Origin: Hemicordylus capensis
Lineage: Eukaryota; Chordata; Lepidosauria; Squamata; Cordylidae
DNA length: 64,000 nt
Direction of reading: 5' to 3'
Assembly (NCBI RefSeq): GCF_027244095.1
Contig: NC_069659.1
Coordinates: forward strand, 359,471,250-359,535,249
Shown: positions 8,861 to 23,200 of the stretch, piece by piece
How positions within the stretch are numbered: the first letter of the stretch is position 1
Layout: every line of letters begins with the position of its first letter
Made by a program: the position numbers and the translations under genes
The notes under the pieces: generated by a model
What the model was told of the DNA's origin: nothing
Seen by the model: the letters and a program-made list of their open reading frames with translations, nothing else
Databases searched by the model: none

Positions 8861-11800
8861 CTAAGAGACAGACAGCAGTCAGCCCTGGGGTTTTTCAGAA
8901 GTTTAGGATCAGTCAGCTTCAATATGCAGTAGGGATGTGCACGGAACTGCCCAGCTCTCCCTTCCTGGAGAGCTGAAACTATTCCATCCACCGGCGTTTG
9001 GACCGGTTTGGACGGGGCACTGTGAAGGCACTGTGTACCTGTCAGCCCCCACCCTGACACTTCCCCCTCCCCACTGGCACTTGCCAGAAAAGCAGGCACA
9101 CTGGGCTGTGGTGTTCCTGCTTGTAGCCCCAGCTGCATCACCATTCTCATGGCTGGACACACCATGCACCTGTCATTTCAAGCAAACATCCACCGACCCT
9201 GCCTTCCCGGGAGTCAGTGCATGGACCGGTTGCATGCACATCTCTAGTATGCAGCTTGCTCCTTGAACCCTGAAGTTCTGGGCAAGGAACTTCAAGAGCC
9301 CCAACAACCACCTTAAACAGGCTCTGGTGATGTGGGGTTGACTTAAATGCACTTTTACCCTAGATCCCTCCCAGTGCAAATGTTGCGTGTGTTTTCTGGA
9401 AACAACAATAATTAAATCCTAAACAATATTTTATGGTAGCTTTTCTAAGGCATCTTGGTGAAAATCTAACCCCCCCACCCCACCCAGGGGCATAGCTATA
9501 ATTGGGCGAACATGTTCAAAGCAGCCGAGCTGTGCCCAATCAAAAGCCACCATTTGCGGCCCTGACATGCCCCCCCACGTCTGACGTCAGACGCGGGGGG
9601 CGGTAGTTTAGCTCCCGAGCGGGGGCCGCGCGGCCCCTTTGGGAGCTAAACAAAGGCTGGTGCTGTGTTCGCAGTGCCAGCCAGGAGCGGCTCTTCCCTG
9701 CAAAGAAAGGGAAGAGTTGCTCCTGGCTGGTGCTGCAAACACAGCGCCAGCCTAACTACCTCCGGAAGGGGCCGCGTGGCCCCTTCAGGAGCTAGACTGG
9801 TGCTGCGTTCACAACGCAGCCCAGAAGCGGCTCTTCCCTACAGGGAAGAGCCGCTCCTGGGCTGTGCTGCGAACCCAGCCTTTGTCTAACTGCCGAAGGG
9901 GCCGCGCGGCCCCTTCAGAGCCTCAAGGCTCCGTTTGGGAGCCAGACCACGCCTCCCGCATCTGTCGTCAGATGTGGGGGGCGTGGCTATCCCCTGCGTC
10001 TGACATTAGATGCAGGGGCGGGGCTATCGGGGCGCCGGCCGCACACGGGCCGCCGGCGGGCTAGCTACGCCCCTGACCCCACCCCTCTTGGGCCTGACAT
10101 GGTTTCACTTAGGCTTGTGTCCAGGGGCAGATCCCCCAGGAGACACATAAGAAGAGCCCTGCTGGATCAGGCCCAAGGAGGCCCATCTAGTCCAGCATCC
10201 TGTTTCACACAGTGGCCCACCAGATGCCTCTGGGGAGCCCACAGGCAGGAGTTGAAAGGGGCAGGCCCTCCCTCCTGCTGTTAGTCCCCTGCAACTGGGA
10301 CTCAGAGGCATCCTGCCTCTGAGGCTGGAGGTGGCCTGTAGCCCTCCGATTAGTAGGTGTTGATAGACCTCTTCTCCATGAAGTTCTCCAAACCCCTCTT
10401 AAAGCCATCCAGGTTGTTGGCTGTCACCACATCTTGTGGCAGAGAATTCCACAAGTCGATGATGTGTTGTGTGAAAAAGTAGCTCCGTTTGCTGGTCCTA
10501 GATTTCCCAGCAATCAATTTCATGGTATTATAATATTGATGCACACATTATAATGCACACTGAGGAAATTTCCTCCAGTTAGTATAGCGGGGGGGGGGGT
10601 GCTAGCAGAAAGTGCCCCTGCCTTGGTCTCCATAACATTAATTTTCTTTGTTGACTCAACCTAGCACGCACTCACTCCCTGCAGTTTTTGCCAGTGGGGG
10701 GGTGCAGTCTGCTCCTCCTCTCCCCCGCCCTCGTGACAACCCTGCTGGCTCCACCTCCTTCTCCTTGCCGATCCCGCCCCCATCCCCCCCATTGGTTGGC
10801 TGAACCGGGCATGGAGGCAGCAGAGGCGAGCAAGGGGGTGGGGACTGGCTCGCTGGCAGAACAGCAACCAATCAAGGAAAGGAAAGCAGAGGCAGGGAAG
10901 TCCCTGGTCCAATGGTTGTCTGGCTTTCCCCTCCTTCCTGCTCCGGGGGTGGGACAGCGTAACTTTTAATTCTTAAAAAAGGAGGGAAGAGGGAAAGGGG
11001 GAGTGGGGGGTGGGAGCAGACGCCAGACCAGAGAAAGAGAAGTGGAGAAAGGAGGAAGCTCTCTTAATGTTCCCCTTCAACAGTCAGTCTTACAGCAGAA
11101 CATCATGTTTTGCGGTCCCCTTTTCTTCCTCCCCCCTGCTCAGCTTTCGTTTGTGCCTTGTGTTTGCGGGCTGGGGGGGGGGGGGGCTGTAATCATGGGT
11201 GACTTCAATTACCCACACACAGAATGGGTAAAGTCACAGTCAGGTCATGACAAAGAGGTCAAATTTCTAGATATGCTAAATGACTGTGCCCTATAACAGT
11301 TGGTCTTGGAACCGACCAGAGAGAAGGCGACCTTGGTCTTTATTCTGAGTGGCACCCAGGATGTCAGTGTCATCGACCCTTTAGGGAACAGTGACCATAG
11401 TGCCATCAAATTCAGCATACATGTGGGGAGAGAATCACCAAGGAAGTCTAATACAGACATTTTGAATTTCAGAAGAAGAAACCTCTCCAAAATGAAGAGT
11501 ATGGTGAAAAAATCAGGAGAGTCACTTCACTCCAGAGTGCATGGAGTTTACTCAAAACCACAGTACTAGAAGCCCAGTTAGATTGTATACCCAAAAAGAA
11601 GAAAGGTACCACTAAGTCCAGGAAGATGCCTGCATGGCTAACGGGTACTGTCAAGGAAGCCATAAAAGGGAAGAAGACTTCCTTCCAAAATTCGAAGGCC
11701 TGTCCAAATGAAGAGAACAAAAGAAACACAAACTCTGGCAAAAGAAATGCAAGGCAACAATAAGGGAGGCGAAAAGAGAGTTTGAGGAACATTTAGCTAA

Positions 11801-14800
11801 AAGCATCAAGTGGAATAACGAAAACTTCTTTAAATACATCAGAAGCAGGAAACCTGCCAGGGAGGCAGTTGGACCATTAGACAATGAGGGAGTGAAAGGG
11901 ATTATTAAGGAGAATATGGAGGTTGCAGAGAAGCTAAATGAGTTCTTTGTGTCCGTCTTCATGGCAGAGGATACTGAGCATATACCTGTTCCTGAACCAG
12001 GCTTTTAGGGAATTATTATTATTATTACTACTACTATTATTATTACATTTATATCCTGCTCTTCTTCCAAGGAGCCCAGAGCGGTGTACTACATACTTAC
12101 GTTTCTCTTTCACAACAACCCTGTGAAGTAGCTTAGGCTGAGAGAGAAGTGACTGGCCCAGAGTCACCCAGCTAGTATCATGGCTGAATGGGGATTTGAA
12201 CTTGGGTCTCCCCAGTCCTAGTCCAGCACTCGAACCACTACACCATGCTGGATGGCGGCTAAAGAACTGAGCCAGATAGAAGTGACGAGAGATGATGTTC
12301 TAAACTGTCTGGAAAAACTGAAAACTAACTAACAAATCACCTGGGTCGAATGGCAGCCCTCCAAGAGTCCTCAAAGAACTCAAATGTGAAATTGTTGACC
12401 TCCTTGCTAAATATATAAATTATCCCTGCAATTAGGTTCGGTACCAGAGGACTGGAAAGTAGCAAATGTAACACTGATATTCAAGAAGGGATCCAGGGTT
12501 GATCCGGGAAATTACAGGCCAGTTAGCTTAACATCCATTCCAGGCAAATTGTTGGGAAGCATCCTCAAGGATAAAATTGTAAAGCACATAGAAGAACAGG
12601 CCCTGCTGGGAATGAATCAGCATGGGTTCTGCAAAGGTAAATCTTGCCTGACCAACCATTTGGAGTTCTTTGAGAGTGTCAACGAGTGTGTGGATCAAGG
12701 TGATCCAGTTGACATAGTCTACCTGGACTTCCAAAAAGCTTTTGACAAAGTTCCTCATCAAAGACTCCTGAGGAAACTTAGCGGTCATGGGATAAGCCTT
12801 CCATCCTTCCGAGGTTGGTAAAATGAGTACCCAGAATGTTGGGGGGCAATATGCTAAATCATTGTAAACCGCTTAGAGAGCTTCCAGATATAGAGCGGTA
12901 TATAAATGTAAGTGCTATTGCTATAAGGGGACAAGTACATGTGTGGATTGCTAACTGGTTGAAAGACAGGAAACAGAGGGTAGCTATAAATGGAGAGTTT
13001 TCACAATGGAGGGAAGTAAGAAGTGGGGTCCCCCAGGGATCTGTACTGGGACCGGTGCTTTTTAATTGATTCATCAATGATCTAGAAGTACATGTAAGGA
13101 GTGAGGTGGCCAAGTTTGCAGATGATACCAAACTCTTTCGGGTAGTGAAATCCAAACTGGATTGTGAAGAGCTCCAAAAGGATCTCTCCAAACTGGGTGA
13201 GCGGGCGACAAAGTGGCAAATGCGATTCAGTGTTGGCAACTGTAAAGTGATGCACATTGGGATGAAAACCCCCAACTTCAAGCATACAATGATGAGATCT
13301 GAGCTGTCGGTGACTGACCAGGAGAAGGATCTTGGGGTTATGGTGGACAGTTCATTGAAAGTGTCGACTCAATGTGTGGCAACTGTAAAAAAGGCCAATT
13401 CCATGCTAGGGATCATTAGGCAAGGGATTGGAAATAAAACAGCTAATATTATAATGCCCTTATATAAAACTATGGTGCAACCACACTTGGAGTACTGCGT
13501 ACAATTCTGGTCACCACATCTTAAAAAGGACATTGTTGAACTGGAGAAGGTACAGAAGAGGGCAATGAAGATGATCAGGGGCCCAGAGCACCTTTCTTAT
13601 GAGGCAAGACTACAACACCTGGGGCTTTTTAGTTTAGAAAAAAGACGACTGCGGGGAGACATGATAGAGGTCTATAAAATCATGCATGGTGTGGAGAAAG
13701 TGGAGAGAGAGAGATTCTTTTCCCTCTCACGCAACACTAGAACCAGGGGTCACTCCATGAAATTGATTGCCAAGAGGTCTAGGACCAACAAACGGAAGTA
13801 CTTTTTCACACAACGCGTGATCCAATTGTGGAACTCTCTGCCACAGGATGTGGTGACAGCCGACAACCTGGATGGCTTTAAGAGGGGTTTGGATGACTTC
13901 ATTGAGGAGAGGTCTATCAATGGCTACTAGTCGGAGGGCTGTGGGCCACCTCTAGCCTCAAGGGCAGGGTGCCTCTGAGTACCAGTTGCAGGGGAGTAAT
14001 GGCAGGAGAGAGGGCATGCCCTCAACTCCTGTCTGTGGCTTCCAGCGGCATCTGGTGGGCCACTGTGCGTAACAGGATGCTGGACTAGATGGGCCTTGGG
14101 CCTGATCCAGCAAGGCTGTTCTTATGTTCTTATGTAACTTTTTAAAACCACCTTGGGGCTGTCTTTTAATGAAAGGCGGTATATAAATGCAACTATATAT
14201 AAATAAATAGCTGTTGCAAGAAAAAAATTTTTTTGAGAAAGGTAATAAGCCTGAACAGCTATTGGCGTACCAATTGAGAAAAGAGCAGGAGAAGAGAACT
14301 ATCACTTCAATATGGAATGGGGAATAATTTGTCTCAAATATGGACAAGATGATAGACCAATTTACGGAATACTATACCAGATTATACAGAAAGGAAATGC
14401 TGGATCTTGAGAAGGTTTTACAGTATTTAGAGGATTTACAGATTTCAGAATTCACTGATTGGCAGAAAGAACTGCTGAATAAACTAATTTCAGAGGAAGA
14501 AACAAAAGAGGTAATATAGCATCTGAGGCCTAATACACCAGGCCCGGGTGGATTTACAGTAGTTTATTACAAGTCTTTTCAAGAAATATTAATCAGCCCA
14601 TTGACCCAAGTGATGAATGAAATATTACATTGTCATACAATGCCCTCTTCTTGGCAAGAAGCATTCATTTCTCTTATTCATAAGGAAGGGAAGGATCCAA
14701 CCAGACCAGAATCGTACAGACCAATTTCTCTGCTGAATGTGGATTACAAACTTTTTGCGGCAATTTTGGCAAGAAGGCTGAAAGGTTTTTTAATTGATAT

Positions 14801-17800
14801 AATACATCCGGATCAGACAGGATACGTACTGAAGAGAAACATGAAAGACAATCTGAGATATATATTGAATGCAATGGATGATATCTCAAAGAATAACAGT
14901 AAGGCAGTGATGATTTTCTGGGTTAGGGTGGAGAAAGCTTTTGACAATCTTGATTGGTCTGTCTTGTTTAAACTACTACTGAAAATGAACTGCGGCTCTA
15001 ATTTTCTTTCATGGATTCAAAGCATTTACCAGGAACAATCAGCAAAGTTAATAGTAAATGGGACAATATTTTTTTAAAATGCACTATTACAAAGGACACT
15101 AGACAAGGATGTCCTCTTTCACCATTTTTGCTTATCTTAGCTCTTGAACCATTGGCAATGAAGATACAGCAGGAACAAAAAGTCTCTGGAATTAAAATGG
15201 TGGATCAAGAACATAAAATAAAATTGAATGCAGATGATGTAGTTCTTACAATTATTCAACCAAAGCATTCTTTGCTCTCAATAATGGAGCATATAAATCA
15301 TTACGGCATGGTTTCGGGATATAAGATTAATAAAAACAAAACGCAGATCCTTACAACGCAGATCCTTACATGGAACCTGTCAGCTGCAGAACTATTATAT
15401 TTGAAAGACAAGACTGGATTTCAACTGACAGAAAAATCAATTAAATATTTGGGGATTAACTTAACAGTGAATAACCAAGACTTGTTTAAGCATAATTATT
15501 TACTGTTGTGGAGCCTTATCATGGCAGATCTAACCAGGTGGGGAAAAATCAAATCTTTCTTGGCTGGGAAGGATAGCCTCAGTTAAAACGAATATTTTAC
15601 CAAAGATGAACTTCTTATTTCAAATGATCCCTATTAAAATTGAGGATAAAACACTGAATATGTGGCATAGGAATATAAACTCTTTTATCTGGGCCAATAA
15701 AAAACCAAGAATTAAGTTCAGGGTCATGCAAGATGCAAAAGATCGGGGAGGATTGGCTGTCCCTAATTTGAATTTATATCATCACGCCAGTTGCTTGACA
15801 TGGATTTCGGACTGGATTAAAGAACCATATGGTTCAATGATGGATATGGAAGGGTCCTAACCCTAACCCTAACCTTAACCTTCCAGAAGGGCTACATAGG
15901 TATTTATGGACTAATATAAAAAGAAAAGATCATGACATAAAATCCCATACAATCAGAAGCAGCTTATTACATGTTTGGGACAAATATTTATTTATTATTT
16001 ATTTATTTATTGTATTTGTATACTGCCCTTCCAAAATGGCTCAGGGCGGTTTACAATTAAAAACAAAAACAATAAAGAGCTAAAACAAAAATTAAAAAAC
16101 AATATGACAACAGTTAACAATTTTAAAATATTTTAAAACAAGAATTAAACAATTGTAGTAATTAAAAACCCTGAAACAGGGTTAAAATATTAAAACCGAT
16201 TTAAAAACCCTGGAAAGCCAGGCTGAACAAATACGTTTTAAGGGCTCTCCTGAAGGCTAATAGAGAATTCAAATTACGGATTTCCGCAGGGAGCGCATTC
16301 CACAGCCTCGGAGCAGCTATAGAGAAGGCCTGCCTCTGAGTCGCCACCAGACAAGGTGGTAGTAACTGGAGATGAACCTCCTCAGATGACCTTAATGTAC
16401 GGGATCATGCAGAAGAAGGCACTCTCTGAGGTAACTCAGGCCTAAGCCGTTCAGGGCTTTAAAGGTAATAACCAGCACTTTGTATTTTGCCCAGAAACAT
16501 ATCGGCAGCCAGTGCAGTTGTTTCAAAATAGGCATAATATGGTCTCTCCGGGTTACCCCAGAGACCAATCTGGCTGCCACATTCTGAACTAACTGAAATT
16601 TCCAAACTACATAGAAAGGCAGCCCCACATAGAGTGCATTGCAATAGTCAAGCTGGAAGGTTACCAGCTGGTGCACCACTGTTTTGAGGTCATCCTCTTC
16701 AAGGAATGGGCGCAGCTATTGAATCAGCTGAAGCTGAAAGAAAGCACTCCTGGCCATGGCCTCCACCTGAGAAACCAGGGTGAGGCCTGGGTCCAGGAGT
16801 ACTCCCAAGCTGCACACCTGCTCCTTCTGGGGGAGTGTAACCCCATCTAGCACAGGAAGATCTAACTCACCCCTCAGATTCTGAGCCCCCAAAATGAGCA
16901 CCTCCGTCTTGCTTGGATTCAGCTTCAATTTGTTATCCCTCATCCAGCCCATTACTGCCTGTAGGCAGGCATTTAGAGAATGAGTGCCATTTCCTGAAGA
17001 AGGAAGGGAGAAGTAGATTTGGGTGTCATCAGCATACTGATAACACCCAGCACCAAATCTCCTGATGACTTCACCCAGCAGTTTCATGTAGATATTGAAA
17101 AGCATCGGTGACAGAATGGAGCCCTGCGGGACTCCATATAACAGCTCCTGCTTTGAGGAGTGACTGTCACAAACTCTGTTGCCAGATTTGGCTTTTTTAA
17201 AGCCAAATTTTGGGTTACGGCCTATTTGACTCATGAGTATACCCCACCATCTGGAATCTACCCGAGAGATAGGAACGGAACCACTGCAAAGCAGTGCCCC
17301 CATTCCCAACTCCCCCAGGCAACTCAGAAGGATACCATGGTCAATGGTATCAAACGCCACCGAGAGATCCAAGAGGACCAACAGAGTCACACTCCCTCTG
17401 TCGATTCCCCGGTAAAGGTCATCCATCAGGCTGACCAAGGCTGTCTCAACTCCATAGCCTGTTCTAAAGCCAGTTTGAAATGGGTCTAGATAATCAGTTT
17501 CCTCCAAAACCACCCAGAGCTGGTTAGCCACCACCCTCTCGATCACCTTGCCCAGCCAGGGGAGATTGGAGATTGGCCTATAACTATCCATCGCTGAGGG
17601 ATCCAGGGAAGGCTTCTTAAGAAGAGGTCTAACTATTGCCTCCTTCAAACAGGGAGGCACCCTACCCTCCCTCAGCGATGTATTTATGATACTAACTAGG
17701 CCATCTCCAACAATCTCTCTGCTAGATCGAAGTAGCCAGGTTGGGCAAGGATCCAGAGAACAAGTGGTAGGCCATACCGCTACAAGCAGCTTGTCCACGT

Positions 17801-20193
17801 CATCAGGAGTCACAGATTGAAACTGATCCAACCTAACACTGCAAGACGGATCGTTGGATACCTCCCTCACAGACCCTGCAGAAATAGTAGAGTCCAAGTC
17901 AGCCCAAATACACGAGATTTTATCCGCAAAGAACCCACTAAAGGCGTCACAGCAGAGGATCTCCGGGAGCTGATTTGGGGCAGAAGGAGCAGAAATTATA
18001 CTCCTCACCACCTGGGATAACTCTGCCATACGTGAACCCGCAGACACAATGCACGCTGACCAAAAACGCTTTTTTGCTGTGCGCACTGCCATTGCGTAAG
18101 TTTGCAAATGGGTTCTATGCCGCATCCTGTCAGATTCAAGCCGAGTTCTCCTCCACCTGCGTTCCAGTCGCCTACCAAGCCGCTTCATCCCCCGCAACTC
18201 CTCCGTATACCAGGGGGCTATCTTAGAAGCAGGCCTGGAGGGACACTTAGGAGCAATCATATCTACTGCCCTGGTGAGTTCTCTGTTTCAAGTTCCCACC
18301 AGGGCATCGACAGAATCACCGGCTGCACCAACATCGAAACCCTCCAAGGCCTTTTGGAAACCTACTGGGTCCAGCAGCCTTTTTGGGCGGACCATCCTAA
18401 TAGGTCCATCACCCCTGCAGGGGTGGGTATTATATTAAGAACAGGGTAAGTCCATCTATCATAAACATTTTTTTCCCCATGGAGAAAATAACTAGAAATT
18501 TTGCCCACTGGAGAGAGAAGGCATACAATCAGCAAAGCCTAACTATAGGAAAAACAAAAATGAAATCCATCCAGACTCTCTCTTCAGAGTGGTCCAATGA
18601 GGCCTCATGGTTTCAATATCTACAAATTAGTACGATAGTGCAGAAAGAAATACAGAAATAAGGTGACAAACTTAGAGATTTAACAGAATTCAAGGTATTA
18701 ATTATTAAAAATACCGATCATTTCCTGGGATTGATATATAAGTTGCTATTGAAATATGATTCAGAAACAGAACAAGTAAAAGACTGTATGATCAAGTGGA
18801 TGCAAAATTGAAATAGAATAATTGATATGCAACACTGGGAATACCAATGGAAGGTGAATATTAAATTTACAGCAAATAGCATTTTAAGGGGAAATTGATA
18901 CAAAATGTATTTTAGATGGTATATTACTCCCACGATGATTGCAAAGATGGATAGTAATTATTCTGGACATTGTTGGAAGTGTCAGAGCCATGCGGGGCCA
19001 TTTTATCATATGTGGTGGACATGCAACAAAGCAAAACCATTCTGGAAAAAATTCACTGTAAGATGCAAGAAACTTTAAACATACATTTTCCTTACTCCAG
19101 GGGCTTGTTTTTTTGGTTAAACATGACTAAATCCTATATTCCTACTAAGTATTTGGAGCTGTCTTTGTATCTGATTACTGCAGTCAGGATCTTATATGCG
19201 GCTAAATGGAGACAACAAATAATCCTGACAGTAGATGAGTGGTTATTAAAATTATGGGAATATGCCTCTATGGCTAAGATTACTGCTTATGGAATACTTC
19301 AGATGAAACATTTATTTCTACTTGGGAGCCTTTCATAATTTACAATTTAGCACAGGGTCAACACCCTTATCCAAGATTTGGCTTTTTTTGGGATGAAAAA
19401 TCCGACTTCAAGTATATGCTGATGGGATCTGAACTGTCGGTGACTGACCAGGAGAGGGATCTTGGGGTTGTGGTGGTCAGCTCGTTGAAAGTGTCGACTC
19501 AATGTGTGGCAGCTGTGACAAAGGCCAATTCCATGCTAGGGATCATTAGGAAGGGGATTGGAAATAAAACTGCTAGTTTTATAATGCCCTTATACAGATG
19601 TGGCAACAGCCAACAACCTGGATGGCTTTAAGAGGGGTTTGGATAACTTCATGGAGGAGAGGTCTATCAATGGCTACTAGTCGGAGGGCTATAGGCCACC
19701 TCCAGCCTCAGAAGCAGGATGCCTCTGAACACCAGTTGCAGGGGGGCAACAGCAGCAGGAGAGGGGGCATGCCCTCAACTCCTGCCTGTAGGTTCCCAGT
19801 GGCATCTGGTGGGCCACTGTGTGGCTTAACTAGATGGGCCTTCTTGGGCCTGATCCAGCAGGGCTGTTCTTATGTTCTTATGACACAGGCAAGCCAGTGC
19901 TGCCTGCATTATACTGTGCAGCATGTGGGCTGCTGTCTGTAGAAGCACATGCATTGCTTGTTAGTTCCAGCTCTAATTCTGAACTGCTTGAGCCACATTC
20001 TTTACTACTAAAAGATGGTTCTACCACTGTCTTTTCCTGTTTAAGGAGGGCAACTTATCAAACTTACTCTTCACTAGTTGAGCTAGTGACTGATTCTCCA
20101 AGAGCAAACAATTTTGGAAAACAAACAAGTTCAGTAGTACCTCCATTTCTTAGTCTATTCCTCTTTGTTGTCCTGATTGAGGTGAAACACATT

Positions 20194-20228
<35 letters not shown>

Positions 20229-23200
20229 CATAGGTTGGGGGTGGGAAGTTTATTTCTACTTTGAAACTGCTCAATTGGCCCGAGGATGATGTCTTGGTAC
20301 CCATTTGTGGCATTGTTTCATAAAACTAGTCTATTTAGAGAGGGCAATTTTTGCACAGAAAAATGCAGTAGTGGAAAAAATTCCAGAAAGTCAGAAATTT
20401 TCCTGCCCTGTATCGCAGCCATGCAGATACACCTCCCAGAACCCACCAGGAAGAAAGGCTTGCCTTGCCCGTTTCCCACACTGCACTGATGGGGCCCACT
20501 TGACATCAGCTGGTGCCAATGGTGGGAGCAGAGCCTCACCTTGCAGGAGTCTTGGCCACCGTCCAGCTGCCCAGCACAGAGCATCCTCTCTGTGAACCTT
20601 CCTGGATAGGCATTGTTGCACATGGCATTGGATGCAATGGTTAGATTCGAACACTGCAGAGGACCATCTCTTCTGTTCACTGCAAATCCAGAAGATGGGT
20701 TAATCCTGGGTTAATACAGGCAGGGAGGCTACTCTGGCATGGGCTGTGCTTTCCCTTAAAGGCATGGCTATTGCTGCCAAGACTGGTCTCTGCTTCAGTC
20801 CCACTGGGGAGGGAGGGCATTGCCAACTGCCATGCACCTATCCCAAAACTGGGTGCATCCTTGCCAACCTCTTGCCAGTAACCTTCACTTGATCCTGCCC
20901 CTCACCTCTTCTCATCCTTTGTGGAAGCCTTCAGTGCCCAACTTGGCTTGCCAGTTCCCTGCTGCCATGAGCAGAGGGCACATACCAACATCCATCCACC
21001 CACCACTGCCTTGCCAGGTCTCCTCCTCAACCATCCTCTCTGCACTCACGGTTGTTGCTGCCCCATTCCGATGTGAGGCACAGTGTCCCAGCTGCAGCAC
21101 ATTGCTGGGGCAAGCTGATGGGCTGCACACACCCATTCAGAGCAGCTGGCTGTGTGAGCTTGAGGAGCATGATGTCAAAGTCCAGGGTGTAGTTGTTGAA
21201 CCGCTCATGGGGGATCACTTTAGCAGCAGAGATGACTTGTGGTGTCTCTTCAGGAGTGCCAAGCCAGACCTCCATTGGCTCTGGGCTGCTGGAAGGGAAG
21301 AAAGGAGGTCCACCACTTTCTCCCTGGATGGTTCATGCCTAAGTCAGGCTTGAAAGATCCTTCAGCCACCCTGTAGGGGTTTTGCATGCAGGCAGCCAAA
21401 GGTACAAGGTTTGTGCAAGAAAAGGAGGGTTTTCCCTTGTTGCTTGTTTCTTTTTAAAAATGTATTTCTGTTTTCATACTGTTTGGAGTGGGTTGCTTCT
21501 TGCCCTCCACCAGACCTTTTGGAGTGTGCAGAGAATTTATCTCTAGTGCCAATTCCAGGCTGTTTCAAAGTTGATATTGAAAAACATGGACAAACACAAA
21601 CCGAATGAACTTGGACAGTGGGTTTAAAGAAATATTATTGATTTTGATTTCCCATTTGTTTTCATTGCAGTATGAATTACAACAAATGGGGTATATTCAT
21701 TTTCATTATTATTCATTACAAAACAGAGAAAAAGACACAAATGCACATATCTAGAAGGCATGTGCTTAGCAAAGTATGGGGAGGCCAAATGGAACAGAGC
21801 AGACAGAAAACCGGCTGTTTATTGCCTGCCTTGGAAACAAATGGTGTGCAAAGGATGTGAGCCAGGAGTATACCCACCTCCTGCTGCATTGCGCTGCAGC
21901 CAACACCCATTCCTGGCTAATGAGGGCCCCACTGCAGACATGGCTTGCCAAGCGGAGAGACGCCTGCCATGGCACAGAATATTGCTGGCAGGTGGCACAC
22001 CCAACCAGCTTCCCAGCAGCTGCAGCAGCTCAAGACATAATTGGTCGACAATGAAGGGAGGAAATGAGAGTTTTGTCATGGTTAGGAGCCTCCTGGAGTG
22101 CAATGCGTCCTACTGCACTTAAAGAAGCATCCCCAGGTTTCCCAGCCCCCTTGTGTCTACCCGCCCTATTAGCTGGATAGGTACATTTCCTGCCCCCCAA
22201 CCAGGACCCTGCTCGCTCCCTCTCTTTCCTGCCAGCAAGAGGAGAGTTAGCACAGAGCTGCTGGAGCATCATTCCTTCCACCGGCTTGTCCCAGGTGATA
22301 CTCTTTGCTCTGTCTTGCATGGTCTGGGTCAGGGATACTCAGCGTTGGGTCCCCAGATATTACTGGACCAACTCCCATAATCCCCAGCTCCAGTGGCCTT
22401 TGGTTGTAACATCCAGTAATATCTGGGGACCCAACATTGAGAATCCCTGGTCATCATCTCTGGCTGGGTACAATCCTGGGACCTCATGGCTTTTTGGTGA
22501 TCTCGTCACAGATCCTTTAAATCAGTTGTCTCCTGTCGTCCTGAACTGTAGGTGACATTCACTCCTGATGAGTTTTCTTTGTCCAGCTTTCTACCAGGAG
22601 CTGGTGCTTTGAACTCTGTGGCTATCCTGCAGCACAAGCTGGTTCCCCTTCCCCATGCTCCTTCATGTGGCAACACCTTAGGTCATCCGAGTGTGCCAAT
22701 TATGAGCAGAGGCAGATTAGCGCACTGCTATTTATCTTCTCTTAATCTGTTCCTGTGAGAGGGCTTTTGGAGGAAGAGGAAAGAAGATAGGATTGCTCTC
22801 CTGCCCTTTCTGTGCCTAGTCCGCGGTGCAAAGTCAGCTTGTGGCTCCTCAGCCTTCAGCATATGGCCACCCTTCTGTTGCCAGAGAGCTGTGGATCATG
22901 TCAGCCCCTGCATTTAGGACTGATAGGAATCAAAGAGCGGCTAGCAACTGGCCACACTGTATTTTGAGACTGGATAGCCCATGTTCTGCCTTGATGGTGC
23001 TGGTCATAGTATTTTTAACAGGAAAATCAAGGTTGCTGCCAAACTCTGGGAAAATTAGGCATTTGGCTGTGAACTGATAATGTATCTAGAATCAGTGGAA
23101 CCCAACTGATACCAGCATGTTTTCAGATTGCAAAATAGATACTGGGATGGGTAGCTCATATGGAACATCTGGGCTTGTTTAACTTATTCTGAAACAGAGC

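Larger units (their letters stand above)
11189..14135 (+). mobile_element. CR1 LINE, ORF2 and 3' UTR, with two SINE insertions
   Basis: It starts in the endonuclease domain ('[11 protein letters not shown]') and runs to the TTCTTATG repeat at about 14120. The longest frame, 13106-13930, encodes RT motif C onward ([14 protein letters not shown]) through the C-terminus (ERSINGY). It is interrupted by a MIR-like SINE at about 12005-12256 and a short SINE tail at about 12796-12930, and has further frameshifts. It sits in intron 4 of the trypsin-like gene in the antisense direction. Confidence 0.92.

Noticed and set aside
11938-12167. Leucine-rich or Asn/Ser-rich frames at 11934-12167
   Set aside because: Translation of the (att)n tail of a SINE inserted in CR1.
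20318-22320. Plus-strand frames across the protease exons (for example 20820-21353)
   Set aside because: They are antisense shadows of the minus-strand trypsin-like exons, which have the splice sites, phases and conserved residues.
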